DNA of 38,873 nt from Bacteroidales bacterium (GTDB lineage Bacteria; Bacteroidota; Bacteroidia; Bacteroidales; Marinilabiliaceae): assembly GCA_024401355.1 (NCBI GenBank), contig JAKSLF010000027.1, forward strand, positions 1 to 38,873. The letters are read 5' to 3'. The translations under genes and the position numbers were made by a program. Shown piece after piece: positions 23,596 through 32,208 of the stretch. How positions within the stretch are numbered: the stretch's first letter is position 1; each line of letters starts with the position of its first letter. Under the pieces are notes generated by a model. The model was not told where the DNA came from. It saw nothing but the letters and a program-made list of their open reading frames with translations, and made no database searches.

Positions 23596-25146
23596 ATGAC
23601 AAAAAGGATATACATATTATTGTTATGCATCGTTGCAGTAGCAGGTGTTGCAAACGGCGAGAGCAAATGGACGCCGGAGAATCTGGTGGACCCATACACT
23701 ATAGACGACAAGCACTATGTGCTTGACGAGATGAACTATCTGGATGCCGAAGAGACAGACACGCTCAATGCCATCTGCGACGACTTGAATCACAGGAACA
23801 ACCTTGAGACAGCGATTGTCTTGCTTGACGACATTGATGAGGATTCGTTCGACTTCGGTGTTGAGTTATACAACCGTTGGGGATTGGGACGCGACGACCG
23901 AGGGATATTGCTTTTGGTTGTGATGGAGCAGCACATTTGGCAATTCATTTCGGGTTATGGTGCTGAAGGAGACTACCCGGACATCCTGCTCAGTCATATC
24001 GGCCAGCAGAAGCTTGTTCCACAATTCCGTGAAAGTAGATATTATGAAGGACTGCGTGACGCATTCATCGAACTCACGAAAGTGGCATCTGACAGTATTT
24101 ATAAAGAAGAAAACTATTCAATGAGCCAGTTGGCGGCATGGGAAGGAAAGACGTATGATGAAGACAATGAAAATGATGAAGACATTGAGCTGGAATGGTT
24201 TGAGATATTGATAGCATGCTGGCTGCTGGGAGTGGTATGGGTAGAACTGCCAATAGGTGCGATACTGCATTCGGCCAAACCGATGAAGGAGATCAAGGGA
24301 GAGCTGAAAAGAGAGAAACTGACACCAGACTATGGATCGGTGACATACATCAACACAGAGGAGGACATGTCGTGGAGTGTATGGTCGCATTTGGGATGTC
24401 TGCATTTTCTGCTTATTGACATAGGATTTGTCATTGCAATATGTATTTCAGCAATCGCAGACAACATCTGGTATGCCATTGGAGGCATATTGGTTTTCAT
24501 CACTTATGCTTCAGCGTTGTGGATAATGTTAGCCATTATAAACTTATACAAAGCGAATACCGACGTAGAGAAATTCATACGTACTGACTCTATATATCAC
24601 AGCATCTGCTTGCCGATTCTATGCTATATAGCACCAGTCGTTGCTTTGCCATTCTACTTGATAATGCGTCGCAAGTACAAAAAATATGAAAAGGAAATGA
24701 TATCGTGTCCTATATGCGACAGCCAGTTGACTCGAGACGAAACCGCCCAGTTCAAGCCGACTTCGGCGAGCCAGTTGTTTGAAGTAGAAAACGACATCAA
24801 GTATTACTGGATGTACAAATGTGACAATGGGCACACCGTGGCACGTCTTCAGAAAGGCGACAGCTATAAAGAATATACAGATTGTCCGGAATGTGGAGGA
24901 CACACATGCAAGGTAAGCCAGACAGTAAGGACCGTCGAGCCAACATACTCGTCGAAGGGAGAAGAAGTGTTGACTATCACATGTAAACATTGTGGACACA
25001 CATACGAACAAAAGAAAGAACTGCCAATGTTGACACATTCATCGAGTGGTGGTGGCGGACGCAGTGGTGGCGGTGGCTACCGCAGCAGTGGAGGTAGCCG
25101 TGGCGGCGGACGAAGCGGTGGCGGTGGAGCTCGTGGCGGATGGTGA
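23596..25146 (+). CDS. TPM-domain membrane protein with zinc ribbons and Gly-rich tail (paralogue 1)
   Basis: I start at the ATG at 23596, which gives 516 residues with a signal peptide (MTKRIYILLLCIVAVAGVA) and lies downstream of the promoter; an upstream frame start at 23410 would run through the promoter. Residues about 25-165 form a TPM domain (also called TPM_phosphatase; YgcG/Psb32-like), with GLGRDDRGILLLVVM and QFISGYGAEGDYPD. Four membrane segments follow near 204-224, 268-287, 293-317 and 337-356. A Cys-rich section holds CPIC (371), CDNGH (409), CPECGG (430) and CKHCGH (463), consistent with zinc ribbons on the cytoplasmic side. The end is Gly/Ser/Arg-rich and finishes GGARGGW. TPM proteins are linked to membrane-protein quality and assembly in other organisms. 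It is 22 bases before paralogue 2. Confidence 0.88.
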   Translation: MTKRIYILLLCIVAVAGVANGESKWTPENLVDPYTIDDKHYVLDEMNYLDAEETDTLNAICDDLNHRNNLETAIVLLDDIDEDSFDFGVELYNRWGLGRDDRGILLLVVMEQHIWQFISGYGAEGDYPDILLSHIGQQKLVPQFRESRYYEGLRDAFIELTKVASDSIYKEENYSMSQLAAWEGKTYDEDNENDEDIELEWFEILIACWLLGVVWVELPIGAILHSAKPMKEIKGELKREKLTPDYGSVTYINTEEDMSWSVWSHLGCLHFLLIDIGFVIAICISAIADNIWYAIGGILVFITYASALWIMLAIINLYKANTDVEKFIRTDSIYHSICLPILCYIAPVVALPFYLIMRRKYKKYEKEMISCPICDSQLTRDETAQFKPTSASQLFEVENDIKYYWMYKCDNGHTVARLQKGDSYKEYTDCPECGGHTCKVSQTVRTVEPTYSSKGEEVLTITCKHCGHTYEQKKELPMLTHSSSGGGGRSGGGGYRSSGGSRGGGRSGGGGARGGW

Positions 25147-25168
25147 TCCTATTCAATAATATATATAT

Positions 25169-26761
25169 ATGTATCGCATACTACTCATAATATTTAGCAC
25201 ATTATTCCTTATCGCTTGTAGCGATGAAGAAGGGAAATGGACGCCAGATAACCTGACAGACCCATATACCGTTGACAAGACGTATGTGCTGGATCCGGCA
25301 GGATATCTCGATGCTGACCAACGAACAGAAATCAACAACCTGTGCGATAGTCTTAACACTAAGGCAGACCTGGAGACAGCCATTGTAGTACTCGACGAGA
25401 TTGAGATGGAGCCATTCGACTTTGGTGTAAAACTATACAACAACTGGAGACTAGGACGCGATAGTCGTGGTATGATACTGCTTATAGTCATCAACCAGCA
25501 CAAGTGGCAGTTCATTACCGGATATGGTGCAGAAGCTGACTTTCCAGACGTGATGCTTGGACGAATAGGCAACAAAATAATGGTACCAGAATTTCGCGAA
25601 GACAAATATGCAAAAGGAATCCATCAGGCATTATCGGAAGTGTTCAGAGTAGCAACTGACATGGAATACAAAGCGACGGAATATGGTGGACTGGACAGGG
25701 CAAACGCAATAAGTGATACCAGAATCGAAGAGGAGGAAGACGATGAAGACTGGAGCGAAGGCGACTGGATAGGATGCTTCATCATATTATTTCTCTGTGT
25801 ACCATTCATCGGCATCTATATAGCTTATTACGGACTAAACAATGCTCCACTAAAAAATGTGGAAAGCAAGATACTTATATATAAGAATAGCGAATGCAAT
25901 GTGGCATATTATTCAGACAATCTGCGAATAGCCAAGTGGGGATTCTGGGACGGCAAGAAATTCCTCTGGTATCTGCTTTTCATGGGCGTATTTGTCTGGC
26001 TTCTGTGTGAAGCATTTGAATATATGGACTATGCTGGAGGCGATACGCAATACGATGACTTCATGCATTTCCTTCCTTACGTGGCAGGTTATTTTGGATT
26101 CTCGGCTATTATTCATGCAATCATTGCCACATCCCATTTGTGGAGCTGCGACACAAGTCGCGACACGCTGACACGAGCCAACGCCATGAGTCGTAGTGGG
26201 AAACTAAAATTCTACATGATTGTTGCTCCATACATCGCAATACCGTTCTACCTTGTATGCAAGATTGTAGAGAAAAAAGCAGCACGCAAAGTTCTCAAGT
26301 GTCCGAAATGCAACGGCAAATTAGAAAAAGCGTCGGCCAACTATAGTCCAATGCACGAGGCACGCCAATATGAAATCAGAGAATGCGTAATGAAAGCCAC
26401 ACTCTATACATGTGGCAATGGACACCACACGGCGCTGCTCATGCCGACAAACAAAGTCAAGAATTACATATTCTGCAAACACTGTCAAGCATACTCGGCC
26501 AAGGTGACCAACAAAGAGGAGAAAGTGAGAGCCGAATTCAAAAAGAAAGGTTCATGGCTCTACACAGCCAAGTGCGAATGTTGCGGATGCGAGACAACCG
26601 AGACCGTTATCGTCCCCAAGTTGTCTGAGCTCTACGACGTCAGCGACGAATCGTCATTCAGCGGAGGAAGTGGCGGCTATAGTTCGGGAAGTTACAGTTC
26701 GGGCGGCGGCTACCGTGGTGGCGGTTACAGCGGTGGCGGCGGCGCAGGTGGCGGATGGTAA
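25169..26761 (+). CDS. TPM-domain lipoprotein/membrane protein (paralogue 2)
   Basis: This 530-residue paralogue has a lipoprotein leader ending LIACS (Cys17), unlike its neighbour's plain signal peptide. Its TPM domain (about 22-160) is clearly homologous to paralogue 1: KWTPDNLTDPYTV, LETAIVVLDEIEMEPFDFGV, GRDSRGMILLIVINQHKWQF and ITGYGAEADFPD, with well over half of positions identical. Membrane segments follow near 195-217, 265-290, 300-325 and 350-367. Cys-rich motifs CPKCNG (about 377), CGNGHH, CKHC and CECCGC suggest zinc binding. The tail is Gly/Ser/Tyr-rich and ends GGGAGGGW. The gene starts 22 bases after paralogue 1 and ends 66 bases before the SpoIIE start. Confidence 0.88.
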   Translation: MYRILLIIFSTLFLIACSDEEGKWTPDNLTDPYTVDKTYVLDPAGYLDADQRTEINNLCDSLNTKADLETAIVVLDEIEMEPFDFGVKLYNNWRLGRDSRGMILLIVINQHKWQFITGYGAEADFPDVMLGRIGNKIMVPEFREDKYAKGIHQALSEVFRVATDMEYKATEYGGLDRANAISDTRIEEEEDDEDWSEGDWIGCFIILFLCVPFIGIYIAYYGLNNAPLKNVESKILIYKNSECNVAYYSDNLRIAKWGFWDGKKFLWYLLFMGVFVWLLCEAFEYMDYAGGDTQYDDFMHFLPYVAGYFGFSAIIHAIIATSHLWSCDTSRDTLTRANAMSRSGKLKFYMIVAPYIAIPFYLVCKIVEKKAARKVLKCPKCNGKLEKASANYSPMHEARQYEIRECVMKATLYTCGNGHHTALLMPTNKVKNYIFCKHCQAYSAKVTNKEEKVRAEFKKKGSWLYTAKCECCGCETTETVIVPKLSELYDVSDESSFSGGSGGYSSGSYSSGGGYRGGGYSGGGGAGGGW

Positions 26762-26827
26762 AAAAACAATGTTTTAGTGCAACTATCTTACACTCAATAC
26801 GTATCAATCAAAAATACCATTTTCAAA

Positions 26828-29086
26828 ATGTATAGCACTAAAGTTTTATATATCATAATAAGCACTATATGTGCTACTATTATGGCTGTAAATTCCACAG
26901 CCCAGCCACCGACTATTTACCATTATTTCGACAGCCTAACAGAAATACTCTACCACTCGGACAACGACTTGGAACGCCTCAAAGCAGTAGAGAGCATAAA
27001 CCAACGCCTATACAACAGCGACTCCATTTCAAAATACGCAGACATCCAACTAGAGATCGCCAGCAGGCTTCATAACATCACATCTGAGATAAATGCCAAA
27101 CGATATAAAGCCAAAGCTTCATTCAGAAAGAATAACTACGTAGAATCCATAGAGCGTCTATATGAAGTGCTGGCAATAGCCGATTCTGTTGGAGACCGTC
27201 CGATGATGGCATTATGCTATAGTGATCTGGGAGATTCGTACCGTATGATATTGAAAGGCAACACAGCAGTAACCAACTATTACAAAGCGCTAGAAATACA
27301 CCAAGAAGAGGGCAACGATGACAACATGTCGAATATATATCGAGGCATCGGTGATATATACTGTTCGAGTGAAATGTACCAAGAAGCAAGAATATACTAT
27401 TGCATGGCTCGAGACCTAGACAAGGTAAGCAATAACTACACACAACTTTGCGAAGATTATTTGGGACTGGGAGTTATATCATATACTCTCTATGGAACAG
27501 ACATGTACTGCCACAGAAATGACAGTTTGCTGGAATCTGCAAAAAGAGACTTTATAACAGCCTTGAACCTATCGCAGGAATATAGCAGCACACTATGCAA
27601 GTACAAGGCATGTTTTCGTTTAGCAAGTTCGCTATGTCTGCAGATACGCATAGGCAATCATAGCAAGAGACGTAAACAGGAGATACTTGACTCATGCGAA
27701 TATCTCATGGCAGAATGCCACAAAACATTTGATGCAATACCAAATCAGGAAGACTGGCTCAGGGTGAACATCGTTGACGGACAACTTCTGCTAGCTCAAA
27801 ATAAATATAAAGAGAGCAAAGCCCATCTTGACTCACTTGCCCTCATAGTGAAAAACGAGCCAGAGGAGATCTATTGGAAAGAGGTACCTTTGATCTATAG
27901 AGGACTTTTGGAATATTACCTAACAATAAAAGACAACGATGGTGCATTCCAAACCCTTGGACTTTTGCGAGAGAGCGAACACCGAAATGTGAAGATAAAC
28001 TTCATGGCAGACGCTGCCCAATCGCTTGTTCAGGCTGAATTTGAGAACAAGTTGAAAGCCAGAGAAATTGAAATGGAACGACGCAACAGTACAACACAAG
28101 CACTGATATGGTCGAGTCTGGTCATCATCTGTCTGCTTGTGATTTTCTCAATCATATTGGCGAGCAACATACGTAAACGAATACGCAACAACATTCTTTT
28201 GGACGAGAAGAATGAGGAACTAAACAAGCAAAACAAGCTTCTGGCGACAATAAATCACGATTTATCAGACAGCATCAATTACGCCAGTGTTATACAGCGT
28301 GCCGTCATGCCATCGAAAGCCATAGTAAGGCAAATATGGGGAGATGGCATGGTGCTTCTTCAGCCATTGAGTGTAGTCTCAGGAGACTTCTACTGGACAA
28401 CCCAAATTGACAAATACAAAATGCTTGTTGTAGGTGACTGTACAGGTCACGGCGTGCCAGGAGCCTTCATAAGCATGCTTGGCATAAACATACTTGAAAC
28501 CTTAGCTGGACGAACCCGCGAACAAAAATTTGACGCAGGATATCTGTTGAATGAAATCAGACGACTGTTTATCCACTCTATCATGAGGCATGCGGAATCT
28601 GACCAAAGTACGATTGAAGAACAACAGGCCAATAATGAGACAACGAATCTGGACGGCATTGACATGGCACTATTGATAGTCAACTCAGAAACTCTCGAAG
28701 CTCACTTTGCCGGTGCATTCCGTCCATTGATTATAGTACGTGATGGTAAAGTGACATCAATCGCGGGTGATCGCATGCCAGTCGGACGATACATCAAAGA
28801 CCAAACATTCACAGACAACGAGATACAGCTTCAAGAAAACGACTGCATCTATATGTACACAGACGGCATGACCGACCAGTTTGGCTATGACAACAGCAAA
28901 AACCGAATTGTCAAGTTTGGTCACAAACGTCTGCATCAGTTGATAAGTGAAATCTGTGACATGCCATTTACAGAACAGAAGAAACGACTCAAAGAAGAAA
29001 TGGTCAACTGGCGCAAAGATCCTTTAGCACATGAGGGAATCTATGAGCAGACAGATGATGCCCTGCTTGTAGGCATAAGAATATAA
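26828..29086 (+). CDS. TPR-containing SpoIIE family serine/threonine phosphatase
   Basis: I start at the ATG at 26828, which gives 752 residues and a signal peptide (MYSTKVLYIIISTICATIMA, then STAQ); a frame start at 26777 would add a non-signal extension. Residues about 40-400 are helical repeats of the TPR kind (ALCYSDLGDSYRMILKGNTA, NIYRGIGDIYCSSEMYQEA), predicted periplasmic. One membrane segment lies near 424-446, then a short coiled coil. The C-terminal about 470-752 is a PP2C-like SpoIIE phosphatase domain, with ASVIQRAVMPS, GDFYWT, VGDCTGHGVPGAFISMLG near 534-551, and YTDGMTDQFG. SpoIIE phosphatases usually act on anti-sigma or anti-anti-sigma factors; no such partner is in the window. 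It follows the TPM genes in one apparent operon. Confidence 0.92.
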   Translation: MYSTKVLYIIISTICATIMAVNSTAQPPTIYHYFDSLTEILYHSDNDLERLKAVESINQRLYNSDSISKYADIQLEIASRLHNITSEINAKRYKAKASFRKNNYVESIERLYEVLAIADSVGDRPMMALCYSDLGDSYRMILKGNTAVTNYYKALEIHQEEGNDDNMSNIYRGIGDIYCSSEMYQEARIYYCMARDLDKVSNNYTQLCEDYLGLGVISYTLYGTDMYCHRNDSLLESAKRDFITALNLSQEYSSTLCKYKACFRLASSLCLQIRIGNHSKRRKQEILDSCEYLMAECHKTFDAIPNQEDWLRVNIVDGQLLLAQNKYKESKAHLDSLALIVKNEPEEIYWKEVPLIYRGLLEYYLTIKDNDGAFQTLGLLRESEHRNVKINFMADAAQSLVQAEFENKLKAREIEMERRNSTTQALIWSSLVIICLLVIFSIILASNIRKRIRNNILLDEKNEELNKQNKLLATINHDLSDSINYASVIQRAVMPSKAIVRQIWGDGMVLLQPLSVVSGDFYWTTQIDKYKMLVVGDCTGHGVPGAFISMLGINILETLAGRTREQKFDAGYLLNEIRRLFIHSIMRHAESDQSTIEEQQANNETTNLDGIDMALLIVNSETLEAHFAGAFRPLIIVRDGKVTSIAGDRMPVGRYIKDQTFTDNEIQLQENDCIYMYTDGMTDQFGYDNSKNRIVKFGHKRLHQLISEICDMPFTEQKKRLKEEMVNWRKDPLAHEGIYEQTDDALLVGIRI

Positions 29087-29146
29087 TGTCCGGTTATTAA
29101 GAATAAGGAACGAGATTGAGGGCTCTGAAACGCATGAAGATGGCAA

Positions 29147-29175
29147 CAAAAAAGGTGGTATCTAAAGACACCACC
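29147..29175 (-). terminator. Terminator of the esterase gene
   Basis: GGTGGT (29154-29159) pairs with ACCACC (29170-29175), with an inner TCT/AGA. On the minus strand the stem is followed by TTTTTTG. It lies in the 113-base convergent gap after the SpoIIE stop. The plus side lacks a T run. Confidence 0.7.
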
Positions 29176-29199
29176 ATATATAAAACAGCCAAAGACTTT

Positions 29200-30093
29200 T
29201 TACTTTTTCATGAACGCAGGGAACTCTGGTGCAGGGGCATACAATGCGTCAATCCAAATCTGAAGGTCCTTAAGCATCTGGTCGCGGTACTTGAACCAAT
29301 GTCCGCATCCCCAACCATGTCCACCTGATGGGTACACATGCATATTGGCCTTCACATTAGCCTTCTTCAACGCAAGGTAATATTCTGCAGAATTGCGTGG
29401 CGACACGAGGAAATCGTCATCGGAAAGCAACAAAATAGCAGGTGGTGTCTGCTGGTCGACATGCAACTGGTTACTATACGCGTCCTCCTGTTCCTTGGTA
29501 GCATTCTCACCTACGAAGCAGTTGTGAGAGTCGAGATGAGTATATGCTTTATCCATAGAGATTACAGGATAGAAGAGAATCTGGAAATTAGGACGTGTTG
29601 CAGCCTCGTTGTGAGTAGCGATTGTTGAAGCGAGATGACCACCGGCAGATGAGCCGAGAACACCGACCTTTTCTGGATCTATACCCCACTCTTTTGCATT
29701 TTCACGAATAAGACGCATAGCCTCTGTAGCATCGCTCATTGGCACTTCCTTAAAGCCCATTGGCATACGATAATTCAAGACAATTGTCGCAATGCCCTGT
29801 GGAACAAAGTAGTCGGCCCAATCATAGCCTTCCTGACCTATAGAAAGCACACGGTATCCACCACCAGGAATAACAAGTATGGCCATGCCGTTGCGTTGAG
29901 ACTCCTCAGGAAGGAAAACGCGTATCATTGGTTTGAAATTACGTTTTTCGCTGTCGTAAGGCTGAGTCTTGTCAATACCATTGCTATTGGGCAGACCATT
30001 TTGCCACATGTCGATATCGAAAGATTTTGCCTGTTGTGCGATGCCGCAAAGTGACACACAAAGAAGCATCAGTGTAAAGAAGATTTTGTTCAT
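29200..30093 (-). CDS. Alpha/beta-hydrolase esterase (acetyl xylan esterase-like)
   Basis: This 297-residue protein has a signal peptide ending near GIAQQ, so it is exported. The fold is an alpha/beta hydrolase of the BD-FAE or pectin acetylesterase-like type found in Bacteroidota. An oxyanion motif, VIPGGGYRVLS, lies near residue 74. The nucleophile elbow is GSSAGGHLAS near 147-156 with Ser149. The acid is likely Asp in SDDDFLVSP and the His in PSGGHGWG near the end. Such enzymes remove acetyl or feruloyl groups from hemicelluloses. The GH43 and GH3 enzymes nearby make xylan a plausible substrate, but this is inference. It starts 36 bases after glmS and may be cotranscribed with it, an unexpected pairing. 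Confidence 0.85.
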   Translation of the reverse strand: MNKIFFTLMLLCVSLCGIAQQAKSFDIDMWQNGLPNSNGIDKTQPYDSEKRNFKPMIRVFLPEESQRNGMAILVIPGGGYRVLSIGQEGYDWADYFVPQGIATIVLNYRMPMGFKEVPMSDATEAMRLIRENAKEWGIDPEKVGVLGSSAGGHLASTIATHNEAATRPNFQILFYPVISMDKAYTHLDSHNCFVGENATKEQEDAYSNQLHVDQQTPPAILLLSDDDFLVSPRNSAEYYLALKKANVKANMHVYPSGGHGWGCGHWFKYRDQMLKDLQIWIDALYAPAPEFPAFMKK

Positions 30094-30129
30094 AGGATTA
30101 TATTTATTATCAAATAGTTAATAACATTA

Positions 30130-31980
30130 TTATTCAACAGTCACCGACTTTGCAAGATTGCGAGGCTGATCGACATTCAAGCCTTTGGCAACTGCCACAT
30201 GATAAGAGAGCAACTGAAGAGGAATAACAGACAACAACGGTTCGAGCCACTCGTTGGTCTTTGGAACCTCGATAACAGACTTGGCCATATCCTTGACCAT
30301 AGCATCGCCTTCAGTAACAATAGCAACAATTCGACCTTTGCGGGCAATAACCTCCTGCATGTTGCTGACAATCTTCTCGTGTAACTTATGGTTAGTAGCG
30401 ATGAAGACCACAGGCATCTCCTCATCAACAAGAGCGATTGGACCGTGTTTCATTTCAGCAGCAGGATAGCCTTCTGCATGGATATAAGAAATTTCCTTCA
30501 ACTTCAATGCGCCTTCGAGTGCAACAGGATAGTTTACGCCACGACCGAGATAGAGGAAATTGCGTGCATAGGTGAACGTCTGAGCAAGAGCTTTTATCTT
30601 GTCATTCTGTTCGAGCACCTTTTCAATCTTAGCAGGGATTGTATCTAGTTCGTGTATCATCTCTACATACTCGTCACGCTTGACAGTGCCCTTGGCATAG
30701 CCCAATGCAAGTGCGAGCAAGGCAAGTACAGTCACTTGTCCAGTAAACGCCTTAGTTGATGCTACACCTATCTCAGGACCAACATGTATGTAGGTGCCTG
30801 TGTCAGTATTACGTGCTATGCTACTACCGACCGCATTGACGACACCAAACACGACTGCGCCGCTCTTGCGTGCCATCTCTATTGCAGCCAATGTATCAGC
30901 AGTTTCGCCACTCTGTGAAATAGCCATCACCACATCATCGCGCTCGATGACAGAATCGCTGTAGCGGAATTCGCTGGCATAGGCGACTTCAACTGGTATG
31001 CGGCAGAAATGCTCAATAAGCTGCTTGCCGATGAGACCGGCATGCCATGATGTACCACAACTTACAATTATTATTCTTCGAGCAGACATCAGTTCCTTGC
31101 GCTTCTCGATAATGGCATTTAGGACCACCATACCGCGGTCGGCAAACAGACGTCCACGCATACAATCTTTAAGACAAGCAGGCTGGTCGAAAATTTCCTT
31201 AAGCATGAAGTGCGGGAATCCACCCTTGTCGAGCATATTAAGATCAAGATTGACCTCCTTGACATTGACATCGACCTCGGCATTGTCAAGTGTCAGCACC
31301 TGAAGTTTCTCACCACACCTTACAACAACCATCTCTTCATCGTTGAGGTAGACCATCTGCTTGGTATATTCAGCGATAGGTGAAGCATCACTTGCGATGA
31401 AAAACTCCTCGTTATTTTCACCAATGCCAATAACCATTGGACTACTCTTACGAGCAGCAATCAGCATATCTGGTGAATCGCTATCGATAACGACAATGGC
31501 GTAGGCGCCTATGACAATCTTCAATGCAGCCTGAACAGCAGATACTGTGTCGAGATTGTTAGTCTGCTTAGTATATTCGATAAGCTGAACCAGCACCTCT
31601 GTGTCGGTTTCGCTCTTGAATGTAAATCCCTTATTAATGAGCTGCTGCTTGAGCATAGCATAGTTCTCTATAATGCCATTATGCACAAGCGTCAACTTGC
31701 CACTTTGTGAGACATGTGGATGTGCATTAATCTCAGATGGAACACCATGAGTTGCCCAGCGGGTATGTGCGATGCCAAGAGAACCCGAACAGTCCTTACC
31801 TTCTGCAGCATGTTCAAGATCACAAACCTTACCCTTGGCCTTATATATATTCAAAACACCTGATGCTGAAACCAAAGCAGCACCTGCGCTATCATAACCA
31901 CGATATTCGAGACGATGAAGTCCACCTGTGAGTATAGGGAATGCGTCCCTATAGCCTATATATCCTACTATGCCACACAT
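30130..31980 (-). CDS. glmS: Glutamine-fructose-6-phosphate aminotransferase (isomerizing)
   Basis: This 616-residue enzyme makes glucosamine-6-phosphate from fructose-6-phosphate and glutamine, the first step toward UDP-GlcNAc for the wall. It starts MCGIVGYIG with the catalytic Cys2 of the glutaminase domain, followed by HTRWATHG and GIIENY. Two SIS domains follow, including IVSCGTSWHAGL, AISQSGETADTLAA, and near the end GVNYPVALEGALKLKEISYIH. It ends KSVTVE as the family does. Length is normal. A TATATTTG promoter lies 31 bases upstream; no glmS ribozyme is expected in Bacteroidota and none was seen in the short leader. Confidence 0.98.
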   Translation of the reverse strand: MCGIVGYIGYRDAFPILTGGLHRLEYRGYDSAGAALVSASGVLNIYKAKGKVCDLEHAAEGKDCSGSLGIAHTRWATHGVPSEINAHPHVSQSGKLTLVHNGIIENYAMLKQQLINKGFTFKSETDTEVLVQLIEYTKQTNNLDTVSAVQAALKIVIGAYAIVVIDSDSPDMLIAARKSSPMVIGIGENNEEFFIASDASPIAEYTKQMVYLNDEEMVVVRCGEKLQVLTLDNAEVDVNVKEVNLDLNMLDKGGFPHFMLKEIFDQPACLKDCMRGRLFADRGMVVLNAIIEKRKELMSARRIIIVSCGTSWHAGLIGKQLIEHFCRIPVEVAYASEFRYSDSVIERDDVVMAISQSGETADTLAAIEMARKSGAVVFGVVNAVGSSIARNTDTGTYIHVGPEIGVASTKAFTGQVTVLALLALALGYAKGTVKRDEYVEMIHELDTIPAKIEKVLEQNDKIKALAQTFTYARNFLYLGRGVNYPVALEGALKLKEISYIHAEGYPAAEMKHGPIALVDEEMPVVFIATNHKLHEKIVSNMQEVIARKGRIVAIVTEGDAMVKDMAKSVIEVPKTNEWLEPLLSVIPLQLLSYHVAVAKGLNVDQPRNLAKSVTVE

Positions 31981-32011
31981 ATAATTCTATATCTAAGAAA
32001 TCTTTCATCGG

Positions 32012-32019
32012 CAAATATA
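32012..32019 (-). promoter_or_regulatory. -7 element of glmS
   Basis: TATATTTG on the minus strand, 31 bases before the ATG at 31980. No clear -33 TTTG at the usual distance. Confidence 0.55.
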
Positions 32020-32091
32020 CTAATTTTTCGGAATATAACTACTCTACATATATACTACCATGCTATTTCAACAAAGTTTTCACAATTACGA

Positions 32092-32131
32092 CAAAAAAAT
32101 AGCTCCTTGACAGTCAATGCCACCAAGGAGC
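32092..32131 (-). terminator. Terminator of the GH43-like gene
   Basis: GCTCCTTG (32102-32109) pairs with CAAGGAGC (32124-32131). On the minus strand the stem is followed by TATTTTTTTG. It separates the GH43-like gene from the glmS promoter. Confidence 0.75.
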
Positions 32132-32172
32132 CTTGTTCGGTATGTATAGGGTAAAGGTTGCTTATTCCATGC

Positions 32173-32193
32173 TCGAAAGTACGTGTTTCGAAT
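32173..32193. repeat. Palindromic 21-base element, copy 2
   Basis: TCGAAA and TTTCGA form perfect 6-base arms around GTACGTG, followed by AT. CGAAT and ATTCG around AAG (32189-32201) add an overlapping palindrome. It lies between the GH43-like stop and its terminator, so it would be in that transcript's 3' end. Confidence 0.55.
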
Positions 32194-32208
32194 AAGATTC
32201 GTTACCTA

